Shown piece after piece: positions 1 through 11,400 of a DNA stretch of 64,000 nucleotides (position 1 is its first letter; each line of letters opens with the position of its first letter). The notes beneath the pieces are model-generated. The model worked only from the letters and a program-made list of their open reading frames with translations, was not told the origin of the DNA and did no database searches. The translations under genes were made by a program, and so were the position numbers. This DNA comes from Diploscapter coronatus (taxonomy: Eukaryota > Nematoda > Chromadorea > Rhabditida > Rhabditidae). The DNA lies in assembly GCA_964036155.1 (NCBI GenBank), contig OZ038423.1, positions 124,001 to 188,000 on the forward strand. Reading direction: 5' to 3'.

Positions 1-126
1 GATGTTGAAATTTGGAAAGTCGTAAATGAAAGGGGAAGAAGCGATTTTAGGGTCAGTCTCTCTTCTTTTCGTGTGATATTTCTTCATTTTCTAACTACTA
101 AAGCCTCCCAGATTTGGACATCAACA
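1..126. mobile_element. MITE family A, copy 1 (cut by window start)
   Basis: Family A elements have long inverted ends of the form ATTGTTGATGCCGAAATCTG and an internal AGCGATTTTAGG segment facing a CTATTTCTCCATTTTCTAA segment. This copy lies in a fatty acyl-CoA reductase intron and its left end reaches base 1. Confidence 0.7.
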
Positions 127-230
127 ATATATTTTAAAACTCGACATTTGTATCTCAAGTAAGACTTATTGAAATAATAAAAGATCTTGTCCCTCTATTT
201 TCGATTATAGGATATGATAATATGACTCAC

Positions 231-2761
231 CGCTGCAAACACCCCAGTAGCCCCATTGATATTGTCAGTCCACCCCGGCAGAGGGTCCTTCCACATCGCA
301 CCAACGATTGAGGGTCGAATCACGAGAATTGGCATCGATGAACCATCGTCGAGCTTTTGGGTCTTCATGGTTGCCTGAGTTGTTTTTCATAAATATATGG
401 CTCAGTGAAATGTTATTATTTAGCAGAATTTACGCACAAAATATTAACTTTATGAAAACATATTTTATGTATTTAATTCTAAAACATAGATTTTGCAAAC
501 TTATATATTTATCAAAAAATCAATGGAAAAAGTGATTTTTTGATAACCATTTTATGATAAACGAATTTTTGAAGCATTTCTATTTTTTAAGAAATGCATA
601 TTTTTACCTCAGCCAAAGCTTTTGTAAACGTATACGTATTAGGTCGTGGTTTGATCAACGTTGGTGTAATTAGGTTTGCCATATCATTATCCATCCACTC
701 AAGTGTATCAATCAATTGCTGAGGGCACATAGGAGCATCGTAGATCTAACAAAAATATTGATTTTCTAAATGTCGATTTTTTGTTTCAATATACCTTTTC
801 ATCGATATCTTTTAGGTGGCAATTTGCGTACGCGGTAGAAACATGGACGAAGACCTAAAATGAATATAATTAATTTAAAATTTCTATCAATATCATCAAC
901 CAATTGCTACGTATTCAATTGTAACAATTCTTGTCTACCATTGAAACATAATTATGTGTTTTAATCTTTCAATTTTTGTAACATCGTTATCAGGATGTTT
1001 TTTTTCTCAATTATGGTCCAATTTATTTACCTCAGGAGTTTTTATGCCTTAAACTTGAAAAAGAAAGATTGTCACTTTGGAAAGCGCATGCCACTCAGAA
1101 AAATTGATTGTTTGGGGGGAAATAAAAATCAGAACCACCTTGTACTTTGAGCGCAAACCAAAGTACGCGATTAAAGGCAGATCAGGAATTTGTTGATCGT
1201 ATGCTTATAATTTTTAGGAGCGACATCGAATATTTTGGTGAATCAGTTAGATATGTCGAGGAATACGAAATAAAAGAAGGAAAACGAAAATGTGAAAACT
1301 TGCAAGGTTGAAAATATCTTATGTAGGGTAAATCTTTTGATGAGTTCATTTTATCGTATATTCTGTATTAGATAAAAAAGGATATAAATACATAAAATAT
1401 GTTGCATACCTTAAGTCCCTTCATTCTTTTCGATATATCGAGCAATCTCCTTGTGCCAAGAACGTTCATATTCACCGACATTTTTAGTTCCTCGTCAAAT
1501 TTAACAGTAGCAGCTGAATGAATTACGATACTGGCCTAAAATTAACATAAATTTAGTGGTAAGCATTAAATACGACAATTTGGAAAGTAGCAGCATCGTT
1601 ATTGTAGATGACCGATAATTTGAGACGAAATAAAAGGAATGTCCTTTTTTCTTCCTCTCCTTTGAGCTTTCGAATGCGCGCACTGACGACGTTTATTCAT
1701 TTGATGAATCTTCCATTTTCTTTCGTTTTTCCTTGTTCTTTCATCGAATTTAGCGAAATTTTTTTTGTAACAATTACTTGCCAATTATTTTTCTCTATCG
1801 TTATTGATAAAAAAGAAGTACTCGATTAGTTATCGATAATTTCTCTTAAAAACGCGAAAACGAAAAGAAAACAAATAAATCACCCGATGAATAAATGCTC
1901 GTCCCTTGCGCATTCCGAGACTCACAGAAGGGGGAAGAAAACGCGGTCCTTTTACCTCGTCTCAAGTAATCGGTCATTCACAGTATATACGAAATTGTAT
2001 AGATGATAAATATTTTTCATGCCAAACTCAATTGTATTTAATATATAACGATGCAATTTAAGCAAAAAAAACTTTTGCTAAATTTACCTCATCGTATAAA
2101 GTCTGTAGGTCCTTCTGGGATAATCCTAGCTCTTCATGTAAAATATCTCCCTCCAAAATTTGCAACTTATTCAAAACGTCGGGTTTTTCTATCCGAACTC
2201 GACTATATAGCGGGTCCTAAAATCGATAAATATTTGGAAAACAACGACTTTAATTATGCTTACTGTTAAAACTTTCTGCAACCGTTGAGCGGCCGGGACG
2301 CCTTTCTGTGGACGAATCAGTAGGAAGATCTTCTTGATCGATGGTACCGACCATAAGAGCTTTTCCATTATTACCTAAGGTTTGTTTTAAATCAATAGAG
2401 GGCTCGATGAATGGTTTTATTTGGTTGTCTCAGAAATTTTCGAAACATACATTGGCAATATTTTATGAGATTAATCATTCTGTGGTTAATTGATTCAAAT
2501 AATGGATAAACACTGAGGATTTTGTCGAGTCTTCGAAAAATCTTGAAGCTCATTTCGCAAAACGCAGTGGATTGATTTTGTTGTTAGCTTATGAAAAGCA
2601 ATAAAGCCACAGATCGAATTAGAAAAAAATTATATTTAGGCTCAAATCTCTTTTAAACTTATGAATCTGCTTACCTTTCCCAGAAACCCGGTGGACCCAG
2701 TGAGCAGGACGCATTGGTTCGCGTACGAGTCGTCGACGCGAAATGCCGTCATTTCGCCCAT
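231..2761 (-). CDS. fard-1: Fatty acyl-CoA reductase, N-terminal part (gene continues beyond the left edge)
   Basis: This gene encodes a fatty acyl-CoA reductase, an NADPH-dependent peroxisome/ER-associated enzyme that makes fatty alcohols for ether lipids and waxes. Visible exons, all phase 0, are 2761-2675, 2374-2264, 2216-2088, 1535-1410, 854-795, 745-608 and 374-231. The product opens with a Rossmann motif TGSTGFLGK, continues with [20 protein letters not shown], then [24 protein letters not shown], the catalytic YxxxK inside [11 protein letters not shown], and [20 protein letters not shown]. All are hallmarks of the FAR family NAD-binding-4 domain. The ATG at 2761 lies 26 nt behind a TTTCAG site that could accept a spliced leader; a second in-frame ATG lies three codons on. 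The last visible exon ends in a GTGAGT donor at 230, so the sterile C-terminal domain lies outside the window. The family call is firm; the symbol assumes orthology to the single C. elegans FAR. Confidence 0.92.
1600..2010. repeat. Dispersed repeat family R, copy 1
   Basis: This stretch lies in the fatty acyl-CoA reductase intron 1536-2087. Its part 1650-1830 resembles the reverse complement of 62570-62730, including TTTCATCGAATTTAGCGAAA and the TTACTTGCCAATTATTTT stretch. Its part 1840-2000 resembles 62690-62830 directly, sharing TCTCAAGTAATCGGTCATTC. It is therefore internally rearranged or palindromic relative to the other copy. Confidence 0.6.
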
Positions 2762-4046
2762 CGAAGAAATACTGATGCGGCGATCCACTGAAATTTACGA
2801 CATTTTTAAAGTTAATGCACAAGAATGTCGTAAGATCACGAAAATGGCGAAGTTAGTAAGAAAAATCATAAAAGTGTTAAAATTGAAAGAATTCTCTGAA
2901 AATTTAGAACATTTTAGGAAGAATGCGAAAAATCAAGACGTGTTTTCCTGAAAAACCAAAAATTCAACAAGCCTCTTCGGCCAGATAAAAATGATAAACC
3001 CCCGGAACGATTAGAACAAACTAGACTCGAACTTTTTGGTGAATATTTTCTCGCGTTTTCCACGGTTTTTTTCTTATCAGATTATCAAAACTCAACAGCG
3101 ATTGTTTCGTGTTTCGTTTAAAAATTGAGCAAATTATCCTTTTTTAAAAATTCAATTCAATGAGGGTCAGCTTTTTACTAAAAGAAAATAGACCTTTTCT
3201 TGAATTTCTTAGCAAAATTTTACGATTTTTAAGCGTAATCTGGGTAAAAATAGGTTCTGTGGCTATTTGAAACTAAATTTAAGGAGGCTTCTGCTAAATT
3301 TTGTCGCAAATCGCGCTCAGTCCTAAAATACGTATTCGAAGTATCAAAATTTCGAAAAGAAAAAAGTACTCTGACTGAATGAAATCGAATAGGCGCTAGT
3401 GGGTACAAAGGGCACTGCCAGTGCGTTGCGTTATTCTCAATGGCTTATCAAGCATGCTCCCAAATAGAGTGAAAATAAATTACGCCAGACGGTTCTGGGT
3501 CTTATCCTTCAATGCTAGGAAGTAAGGCTTATCGCAAAGTGGTTTATCTGCCCTCTTTGCATTCGCTCTTTTCATTCTGGTTTTTATCGATAATCACGCC
3601 ATCGATAATAACATTGAAAAGAAAGATGTAAGAATTTAGGAATGTAAAAATTCCAAGTCTTTAGACTTCGATACGCAATTTTTACAAGTCAGAAAGTCTA
3701 GAAAACATGACACTTTTTCCAGACTCAAAAGCCATGGACTAAAATTTACATCGTCTTTACATGCAACTTGATTCAGTGGTTCATTGGTCCTCCAAAGAAG
3801 GCGATTGGTAAATGACGGGATGACGAAACTTATTTTTCCCACACTATTTCACCCTACTCTCCTTCCCTTATCTATCCCTAACTATAGGCTCCGCCATCAC
3901 GCCATCTCGTCATTTACAAATTGTATCGAAAACCCCTAAGCAATTCGATGAACCTTTTTATTCTCGTCCTCAAAGCAACAACGTTCGCGATCGTTAGTTA
4001 GATAAAATTTTGGTGTGCCAACCCTATGAAAAGCCCCGTCCCCAAT
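2762..4046. other. Intergenic stretch
   Basis: No coding exon is convincing between the reductase start and the stop of the next gene. It holds a candidate trans-splice acceptor at 2788-2793 and a family H element near 3807-3923. The rest is AT-rich sequence without recognisable content. Confidence 0.6.
3807..3923. mobile_element. MITE family H, copy 1
   Basis: The ends are inverted, GTAAATGACGGGATGACG against GCCATCTCGTCATTTAC. The middle carries CCCACACTATTTCACCC, the core shared by several families. Confidence 0.7.
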
Positions 4047-7000
4047 TTATTGATTGACGGCAATCTGACTGGAGTAGTATCCGCTGCTCACCGACATGCA
4101 CGCCTTCCGCAGTTTGTAGCTCATCGGCTGACTCGAGTCCGGCTGCGTCATCATCACAATCGATGCGGGCGGGTATCTAAAAATGGGAGCTGAATTTGAA
4201 ATCGTTCAATTTGTTCCCAGCTTTTAATTTCTCCAGCAACAAATCTCTATCAAGTGATAATATACTATTCATAATTAGATAGAAGAGCATGAGAATCAGG
4301 GAAAAATATAGCCATTTGTAGCTAGCACCCTCTTTTCTGAAGAGTAATGTGGAGAAAAGACGAAAAATGAGGTTGATAATTAAAAGGGGTAAAAAATATG
4401 GCCTCATGTAACCATTTCAGTTTTATGCTTAGTGCTGTTTGTTGAAATTCCACTCACTTGCATCCCATTTCGATGAATCTCTCGACGGTGTAGCCCTCGA
4501 TGTTGAGGTTCGTCGCCTCGTGCGAGGTGTGCGTGCCGTTCGTCACGTTCGGGAACACCTTAAATCAAGTTAATCATCGCCTAAAACTATGATTTTTATT
4601 TTTGCCAACTTTACGATCGAAATTCCATAATATGGCTAAGGTAAGATACTTTTTCTTTATACTATTTGGCTTATGGTTGCAAAGTCGCGAAGAATCTAAT
4701 GATAGTTACTAACATCAGGTACAGATGTTGATAGCATAAAGAGACAATGAAAATCACGTTATTCTCCTCCTTAGGGACATCACTAATTTGCTACCTTACG
4801 AACTTTACAAATTGCCGAAGAATAGTGTGAAAATGCAGTGAGGTAATGTTAGATGAAACACTCCGACAAATAGTAGCTGTTAATCCAAATTTGTTGATCC
4901 TACCCTCGGAACTCCTTCCGTATGCGACTGCATGGGCATCTGCATTTGCTGCTGTTGCCGTATTTGAAGGTCCGTCTGAGCGGAGCCTAAAATGACGATT
5001 TTGCAAATTGCCGCATCCGCCCACTATCGATTGATTTCAATAAATACCGAGTTTCTCAGCGATTTCGCAGGTGATCGCGTGGCCGACCAGCAGCAGCGGT
5101 CCGGTGCGGTTCGCGGAGCCGAGCACCTGGAAAAATGCGGATAAAGATTTGCAGGAGCATGGTGATCATTTTTTGGTTTTTGGATGCAAAAACTCCCGAA
5201 CATTAAAGGAATGAACAATTTTTGCCAGTACTATAGATACGACGAAGGGACGGAGTCTATATTAAGGAATAGGACAGAGAAATTAGAATAGGGAGGAATA
5301 GTGTAAGAAAGAGACTTTCCGTCCTTCGTTGCGTTCTGTCATGTAGCAGTTGCCATCATTCTCCATCTACCATAAATCATCAAGTCATGAAAATGGCGCG
5401 ACAGTCTTCCATCACGTTGCTCACTCTATCTTGCATGACTTGATGCTTCCATAAACGCATTTTTAAAGAGTTAACCAGACGTTGTAACGTTCTCGAACCG
5501 CATGAAACGAGATAGTGAGTATTTCCGAGAGACGAAAAGAAGACACGCTCTTTTTTCCCCCGATCAGACACACTATCTCGTTTGATGAGGTTAACCGCGC
5601 GGTTTGAAAACGTTGTAAGTCTGAACTCACATGAAGTGCGAATTCGATGCGATGAATGCCGGATTTCTCGTCCTCCTCCGGATAGAGCAGATGCAGTTTC
5701 TCCATCGAACACATCGAGCTGCTAAAATACATTCTCTCTAATGACGAAGCATAAGGATTTAAATGGGCTTGTATATTTTTGAATGATTAATTATATAGCC
5801 ACGTGGTTAAGCATAGACAGTGACGGCAGGATAGCGTATATTCAAAAATATTGATCGTCTTACTACTGCGTGTTGAGCATGGGGTAGATGCTGCGCAGCG
5901 AGTGCAAGTCGTACGAGGGCAGCGGCACGCCACCAGCGCGGAACCACGCAAGCGGCTCCGTCAATCCGGGCTCGATCTGTGCGTGGATTCGTTAATCACT
6001 ATCGGCTTAACACTGTACTAACCGAAAACGACATGCCGAGGAAACTGGCGATCGCCGACGCGGTCTCAATCGAGCGTAGCATCGGGGAGGAGAAGATGAC
6101 CTAAAACCGTGCGATGACTCTGCGGAAATAGGAAATTTTGCAAACGTACCTGCGGACGAAGCCCGACGTTGTGCATGCTGCGCGCCATCAACTGACTCGT
6201 CGTCTTGCCTGACATTTAATCGATCTATTCTTCAAAGTTGGACTTCATAGCACCTTAGCGGCATAATTAGGGATATCACTTTCCATCATTCTTTTAACGG
6301 AGAAAAGTTCCACTAACATTTGGCAGTAGAGCATGGTTAAAGAAGCAGGCTTCTCAAAACTCGACCGCAGGAAAAATAGTATATCATATTGAGAGAAAAA
6401 GGGCATATTTTCTTTTTCTCTCCTGAAAAAGTGCATTATTCTTTTTGGGGGTCGTTTTGAGAGATCTGTAAAGACATTCAGGATTGAAAGGTAGACTTGT
6501 ATGATACAAGTTCTCGGTGACTTAGTTCTTATCAATTCGATAAAATCATACCCAAGACAGTGATGGGCGAGTTGAGATGCATCCACTGAAGGGGAATGCG
6601 CTGCACGTGGTGAGGAATGTTCATGTCGGTCCTAAAGTATAGCCATTTTGAAATGACGTTACCATAGTCGAATGGTGGGTCAAACCAATTTCTACCTCAG
6701 ATATCTGCCCATCGAGATCTCCGACTTCATCCAGTTCTTGCCGAACACCCGATCGATGCGCTCCGCACTGCGCATCACCATAATGATTCTAGGATTTTTT
6801 GGAACTTCCAAAGGTAATCGGGAAACCTCAAGCCATGCGAAATAGTGCGAGGAACGAATCTTTCCCTACCACTTCTACCCTATTCGCATGGCTTGAGGCT
6901 TCTAGACAACCCTTCAAAATGATCGCCCATATTTAATGCTAGAAACAGTTAAGATGTGAAGAAATTCTATGAGAAAAGCTGGACTTTGCTATTTTATTTG

Positions 7001-7355
7001 ACCGCTAGAATTTTTCTCGAAGATGCCCATACTTGGACTTTTCCTTCTTGTTCGTCGTCGCCGACGGCCACACAGAGTAGATCTTCTGGGGCTGAAAATC
7101 TGGGATTTTCGAAGGTATAAAAGCAGGACTATAAATATTTGGACACGCGCATGTCTAAACATTTACAGCCCTGAGCATAAGAAAATAAAAAAGGGTATGT
7201 CTACATGTCACTTTCTCATGGTGCGAGGTTGTAACATTTTCAAGGTGCCTGATTGATTTGTACAGTACCCCGGTGATTCGCTGAAATTCGGGGTCGACCT
7301 GTTCGTTGACTTCGCCGTACTGCGTCGCTGCGAGACCCATCATCGAATTAGCCAT
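4047..7355 (-). CDS. UBASH3/STS-type histidine-phosphatase-fold protein, probably catalytically dead
   Basis: Twelve exons give a 349-residue product: 7355-7269, 7091-7033, 6788-6696, 6631-6552, 6208-6150, 6100-6023, 5976-5867, 5721-5631, 5126-5048, 4986-4904, 4558-4458 and 4176-4047 (TAA). All phases join. It matches the phosphoglycerate-mutase-like domain of UBASH3/STS proteins: IIMVMRSAERIDRVFGKNW (about residues 50-68), NSPITVLG, IFSSPMLRSIETA (second core Arg about 135), LLLVGHAIT (His about 235) and a Pro/Tyr-rich tail. In active members the first motif is RHGER; here it reads RSAER, so the phosphate-accepting His is replaced by Ser. The later Arg and His motifs remain. No UBA or SH3 domain is present, as in invertebrate single-domain members. 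The acceptor before the exon at 4558 is an unusual AAG. It lies in the same orientation as its neighbours, with gaps above 1 kb. Confidence 0.83.
5228..5353. mobile_element. Inverted-repeat element BB, copy 1
   Basis: Ends GACGAAGGGACGGAGTC and GACTTTCCGTCCTTCGT pair with each other, and the copy ends near GCAGTTGCCAT. The middle carries AGGAATAGTGTAAGAAAGAG. It sits in the intron 5127-5630. Confidence 0.6.
5476..5623. mobile_element. MITE family E, copy 1
   Basis: Terminal repeats are CAGACGTTGTAACGTTCTCG and its inverse at CGTTGTAAGTCTG; internal arms read CGAGATAGTGAG and CACTATCTCG. The right end lies one base from the GTGAGT donor site at 5625-5630. Confidence 0.75.
6346..6468. mobile_element. 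MITE family F, copy 1
   Basis: Family F ends read CAGACTTCTCAAAACTCGAC, with internal AAAAATAGTATNTCATAT facing GTGCATTATTCTTTTTG. This copy lies in the intron 6209-6551. Confidence 0.7.
6821..6903. mobile_element. MITE family I, copy 1
   Basis: The ends AACCTCAAGCCATGCGAAAT and ATTCGCATGGCTTGAGG form a hairpin of about 80 bp. It lies in the intron 6789-7032. Confidence 0.7.
7131..7174. repeat. Snap-back palindrome family D, copy 1
   Basis: A compact hairpin of the form ATTTGGACACGCGCATGTC followed by TAAACATTTACAGCCCTG. It lies in the intron 7092-7268. Confidence 0.6.
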
Positions 7356-8451
7356 TTTGCCGCTTTTCAAGATAAGAAAAGGTACAGTAATGAAAAGACA
7401 CACCAATAAATGCCTAAATTGTAGACCAAAATGTGAATTTCTCATTTTTGCGTTTTTTTCGCGATTTAAAAATAATGTTTGCAGAAGATTGAATAATCCC
7501 AAATTTTGGGTCGGCATGCGAATTTCTTTATCTTCTGTGATTCTCGTTTTCTTAAATTTTTTTTAGAAAAAATGATCAAAAAATTGAGATTTATTATCGT
7601 TTCATTTTCATAATGGTAAATATATTTTAAAGGATCACCAAAAACATTTTTCGTCGGAAAAAAGACAAAAATCAAGGCTCAAGGCGACTCGTAAGAGGTA
7701 GGAACTTATCACTCGATTGTGATTTAGAAAAATCGATATTTTTGAATTTTCCCTTCCACTTTTGGAAATGAATTTACAAGAAATGCATAAAGACCAAAAA
7801 CCCGTAAAAGAAAAATTCTCACTGTAGAAAAATCTCATTTTCGTGTGTAATTATTTGCGAGGATGAAAGAAAATTGTTGACTTACGATACAGTAAAATTA
7901 AAAGTCAGAAAGGAACAAAATGAGTGTTTCAGAAAAGTTGAAGGTTTCCAAACATCTCAAATATAATAATTCGTCTTCAAAGTGTTGAGAAATGATCAGA
8001 ACCATTCAAAACCGGATGAATATCCAGGGCTGTCTGAACTGGACTGTGAACTGTAAACTGAATTGAGCTTCGAATTTGCTGGAAGTTCAGTTCAAGTTCG
8101 ATCGCGAAATTTCTTCAGTTTAAGTTAAAGGCCGGTTTTTTCGAACTTCAGACAGCCCTGTGAATATCAAGCTACCTATCCCTAAAAATTTAGATGCCTT
8201 TTCAATCAAATAAGTTATCATTTTTAGAAATTTCATGATAATATTTTTTTAAATCGAAATTTTCATGGCTATCATAAAATTTATAAAGAAAAAATCGTCG
8301 AATTTTTTAAAAATGTACTCTTTTCCTAATATGCTACTTCAAAGCTCATTCAAAGCGTAAGCACAAAATTTAGGAAAAAATCAATTGAACTGAAAATTGC
8401 ACCTTCAAACTCTTGGCTGGGTTTAAAAAAAAAAAGCGAAAATCGCCGTGT
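7356..8451. other. Intergenic stretch
   Basis: No coding exon is convincing between the UBASH3-like start and the CLIP stop codon. It holds element J at 8023-8162. The remainder is AT-rich with scattered poly-A and poly-T. Confidence 0.6.
8023..8162. mobile_element. Inverted-repeat element J (single copy here)
   Basis: The ends CCAGGGCTGTCTGAACTGG and TTCAGACAGCCCTG are inverted, and the interior is itself rich in inverted TTCAGTT/AACTGAA words. It lies between the UBASH3-like gene and the CLIP stop. Confidence 0.7.
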
Positions 8452-11400
8452 TTAGAAAGTATATTCCTTCTTTTTGCTCTTCTTGGGACATTTCTCGGTG
8501 TCGTGTCCGAACTCTTCGCAATTATCGCAGTATTCTCTGAAAAATCAACTTTCAAACTAGATATTTCAAAATCTGGATTTAGAATATCGTAAAACTTCTA
8601 ATAGAAGCCCGGGAGCTTTTAATTTCAGCCCCCTAATTTTTGAAAACTTCGAAATTTTCAAACCTCTATATCTCTTCATCTAGTGATTGTAAAAATTTAC
8701 GACAAGGACTGTAAACGTCTAGACACGCATGTCTAAATATCTACACCCCTGGTTTTTGCGGGTTGCGTTTTGAGAAGTCTGTTCCTAATTTTGAAATGGT
8801 CTACCTCGGCGGCGGCTTGATCTTCTTGCCGTCCTTTTCGGGCGAGTGGTGATGCGAATGGGCGGCGAATTCGGCAGCCTGCAGGGCTTGCTGCGGGCAG
8901 TCCTGCGTCTCGTGCTGACAAAAAGATGGTTTGTATCATTCTTATTCATTTTATCAACTTCTTATCAATGTCTTTAATTTGATAAGATATCACAAGATTT
9001 GGAGAGAAATCGAAATTATTATAGATTAAACAAATTCTTATCATTTAGTTTTTGTTATTTTATCCAAAATTTTACCACTAGAAAATGATATGATAGTTTT
9101 TTTTTAAATCATTCTATCAATAATTTCAAAATGTTCAATTTTACCTGATCGAAAAGCTCGCAAATATCGCAGTACGTCCGCGGTGGCATGTCCTTCTTCT
9201 CAAGCAACTTCGCCACACTGAGAAGGAGGGGAATAAAAATTGTCAACATTTTTATTCATGCAGTTAAAATTCCATCAAACATTATTTTTCATGCTATCAT
9301 TTTTCAATCTATTATATTTTCTGGTAAAAACTACGGCAATGCTTCAACGCCTTGATAGATTCTTTCTAAATCGATAAATTTTCACTTTATAAAATTGGCA
9401 AAATTACGATCAACTTTTTCATTTCAAATCTTTCTCCGTTTCAAAGTTAATATTCCGTAATATTCTGAAGTTATGCAAAATATACGGTAAACCATTTTTT
9501 GCAAACCATGCCAAGAAATTGGAATACTTACCTCTTTCGTCCCACGACCGAATCGCCTCCATTCGCTTGCATTGCTGCGATTTGCGACTTTAATTCCTCG
9601 ACTTTCGCTTTTCGTTTCTCGTCCTTCTTCTGTTGGGAGGCGATTATCGAATTCAGGAAGTCGATCTGAAGTTTTTGTTCATTTTCACTTTCTTTTAATT
9701 TTATTTATGCGGCTTAATTTTTCTTCCAAGGAATTCAGTTTCGGGAAAATCGACAATAAACTATTATTTCGATTGAATTGACAAATAATGTTTGAAAAAT
9801 GTATGTCTCATGAAAATTTCAATACTTGAAAATGCTAAAAATCCACACTAGTTTCTAGCATTATGAATAATTATGACAAATTTACTTTAAAAAAAAGTAA
9901 ATACAAATAAATTTCTACCCAGGCGCTGGGATGTTTTCCACCGCAACTATCCCTTATGCGATATGAATTATTCCGGTCAACTTTACATTACTATCCTTAA
10001 TAATGGAACGAGAGAGGTGATGACGACGAATTTTTGCGGTGGAAAACGTCCCAACGTGTTTCTACCTGCTGCACAAAGGCCACGGTCTGTTCGTCCTTGT
10101 TTTGCGAAGTCAGGGCGTCAATTTGCAACTCCAAATCGCCGATTTTCTCGGACAAATGCACGTTCTTCCTTCTCGTTTGTTCTTCAATTTCCATGTAGAG
10201 GTCGCTGGAAAAGACGATAATATAATACAAGGGACGGGGCTTATTTCTGATGATTAAATTCAGAACGTTTTTTCTCACCTTTTATGGTTATTTTCAATTT
10301 TTAGAAAATCTATGAAAATGGATGTTTCAAGAAAATCTAGAGAAAATGAATTATTTTTGGTATTGTTGAACGTGAAACTCACAGTTTCTGCTTCAGATCC
10401 TTGGATTCAGATTCCATTTTATCGGCTTTGGCTTGGAGTTCCTAAAATGAAAGGAATAATTGCCTAGTTATCGCTAATTAATTACCCACGAATTATCCGA
10501 AATTAATTCCTCTAATTATCTAACCTGGTTTTTCTCGGAAACTTGACTGTCAGCCGATGCATTTGACATCTCCAAAGTAGTCATTTTCTGTATGAGAGAC
10601 TCCATTTCGGAACTGCTTTGAATTTTCATCTGAAAAAACATGTTTTAAAAATGATAATTTGACGAGAAAAATTTTATTTTAATAAAAACTAAAATTTAGC
10701 ATATTTCTTTTAAAAATGCTATTTTACCTGCTCAATCGTGCCCTGAAGGAGCATTTTTTCCTCCTCGCTTGCAGCCAATTTCAGGCTCAAGTCGTTTCCT
10801 TCCTGCGCCATCTGCTCAATTTTGACCTGCAGTTCCTGAAATAAAAAGATAATTACCCTAATCGTCGCTAATTAGCCCTAATTAACTGGCCTGATTTGTC
10901 TTGGTCAATTGACTTTCAGAAGATGCATTTGCCTGTTCCAAAGAGACCACCTTCTTTTGCAAAGACTCCACTTCGGACGAATTTTGGAGTTTCAACTGAA
11001 AATTAGCATATTTTGAAAAAAGCAATGATATTTACCTGTTCGAGGGTTTCCTGAACTGTTCTCTTCTCTTCCTCACTGACAGCCAACTTCTGGTTCAGAG
11101 CTTCGGATTCCTGCCTCAAACGGTTGCCTTCTAAAGCGGTCTTCTCGATCTCAGCCCTCAATTCAAGCAGGTGGCTATTCGCCTGTTCTGAGGTAGCGCC
11201 ACTCATTTTCAGCGAGTCTTCGAGCGACGAAATTTGCAGTTTCATCTGAAAATTCTCAAAAATTAGCACATTCCGAAAATATATAGGAAAAATGAAGATT
11301 AAACATTTCCAAAAGAAACTTTTAAAATTAGAGCACATCTTTCAAAAATGACAAAAATTGCTACCTGTTCAATGGTCCCCTCGAGTTTCCTCTTCTCCTC

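Noticed and set aside
9963..10278. Plus-strand frames of 72-85 codons
   Set aside because: They are antisense shadows of a CLIP coiled-coil exon and the adjoining family G element.
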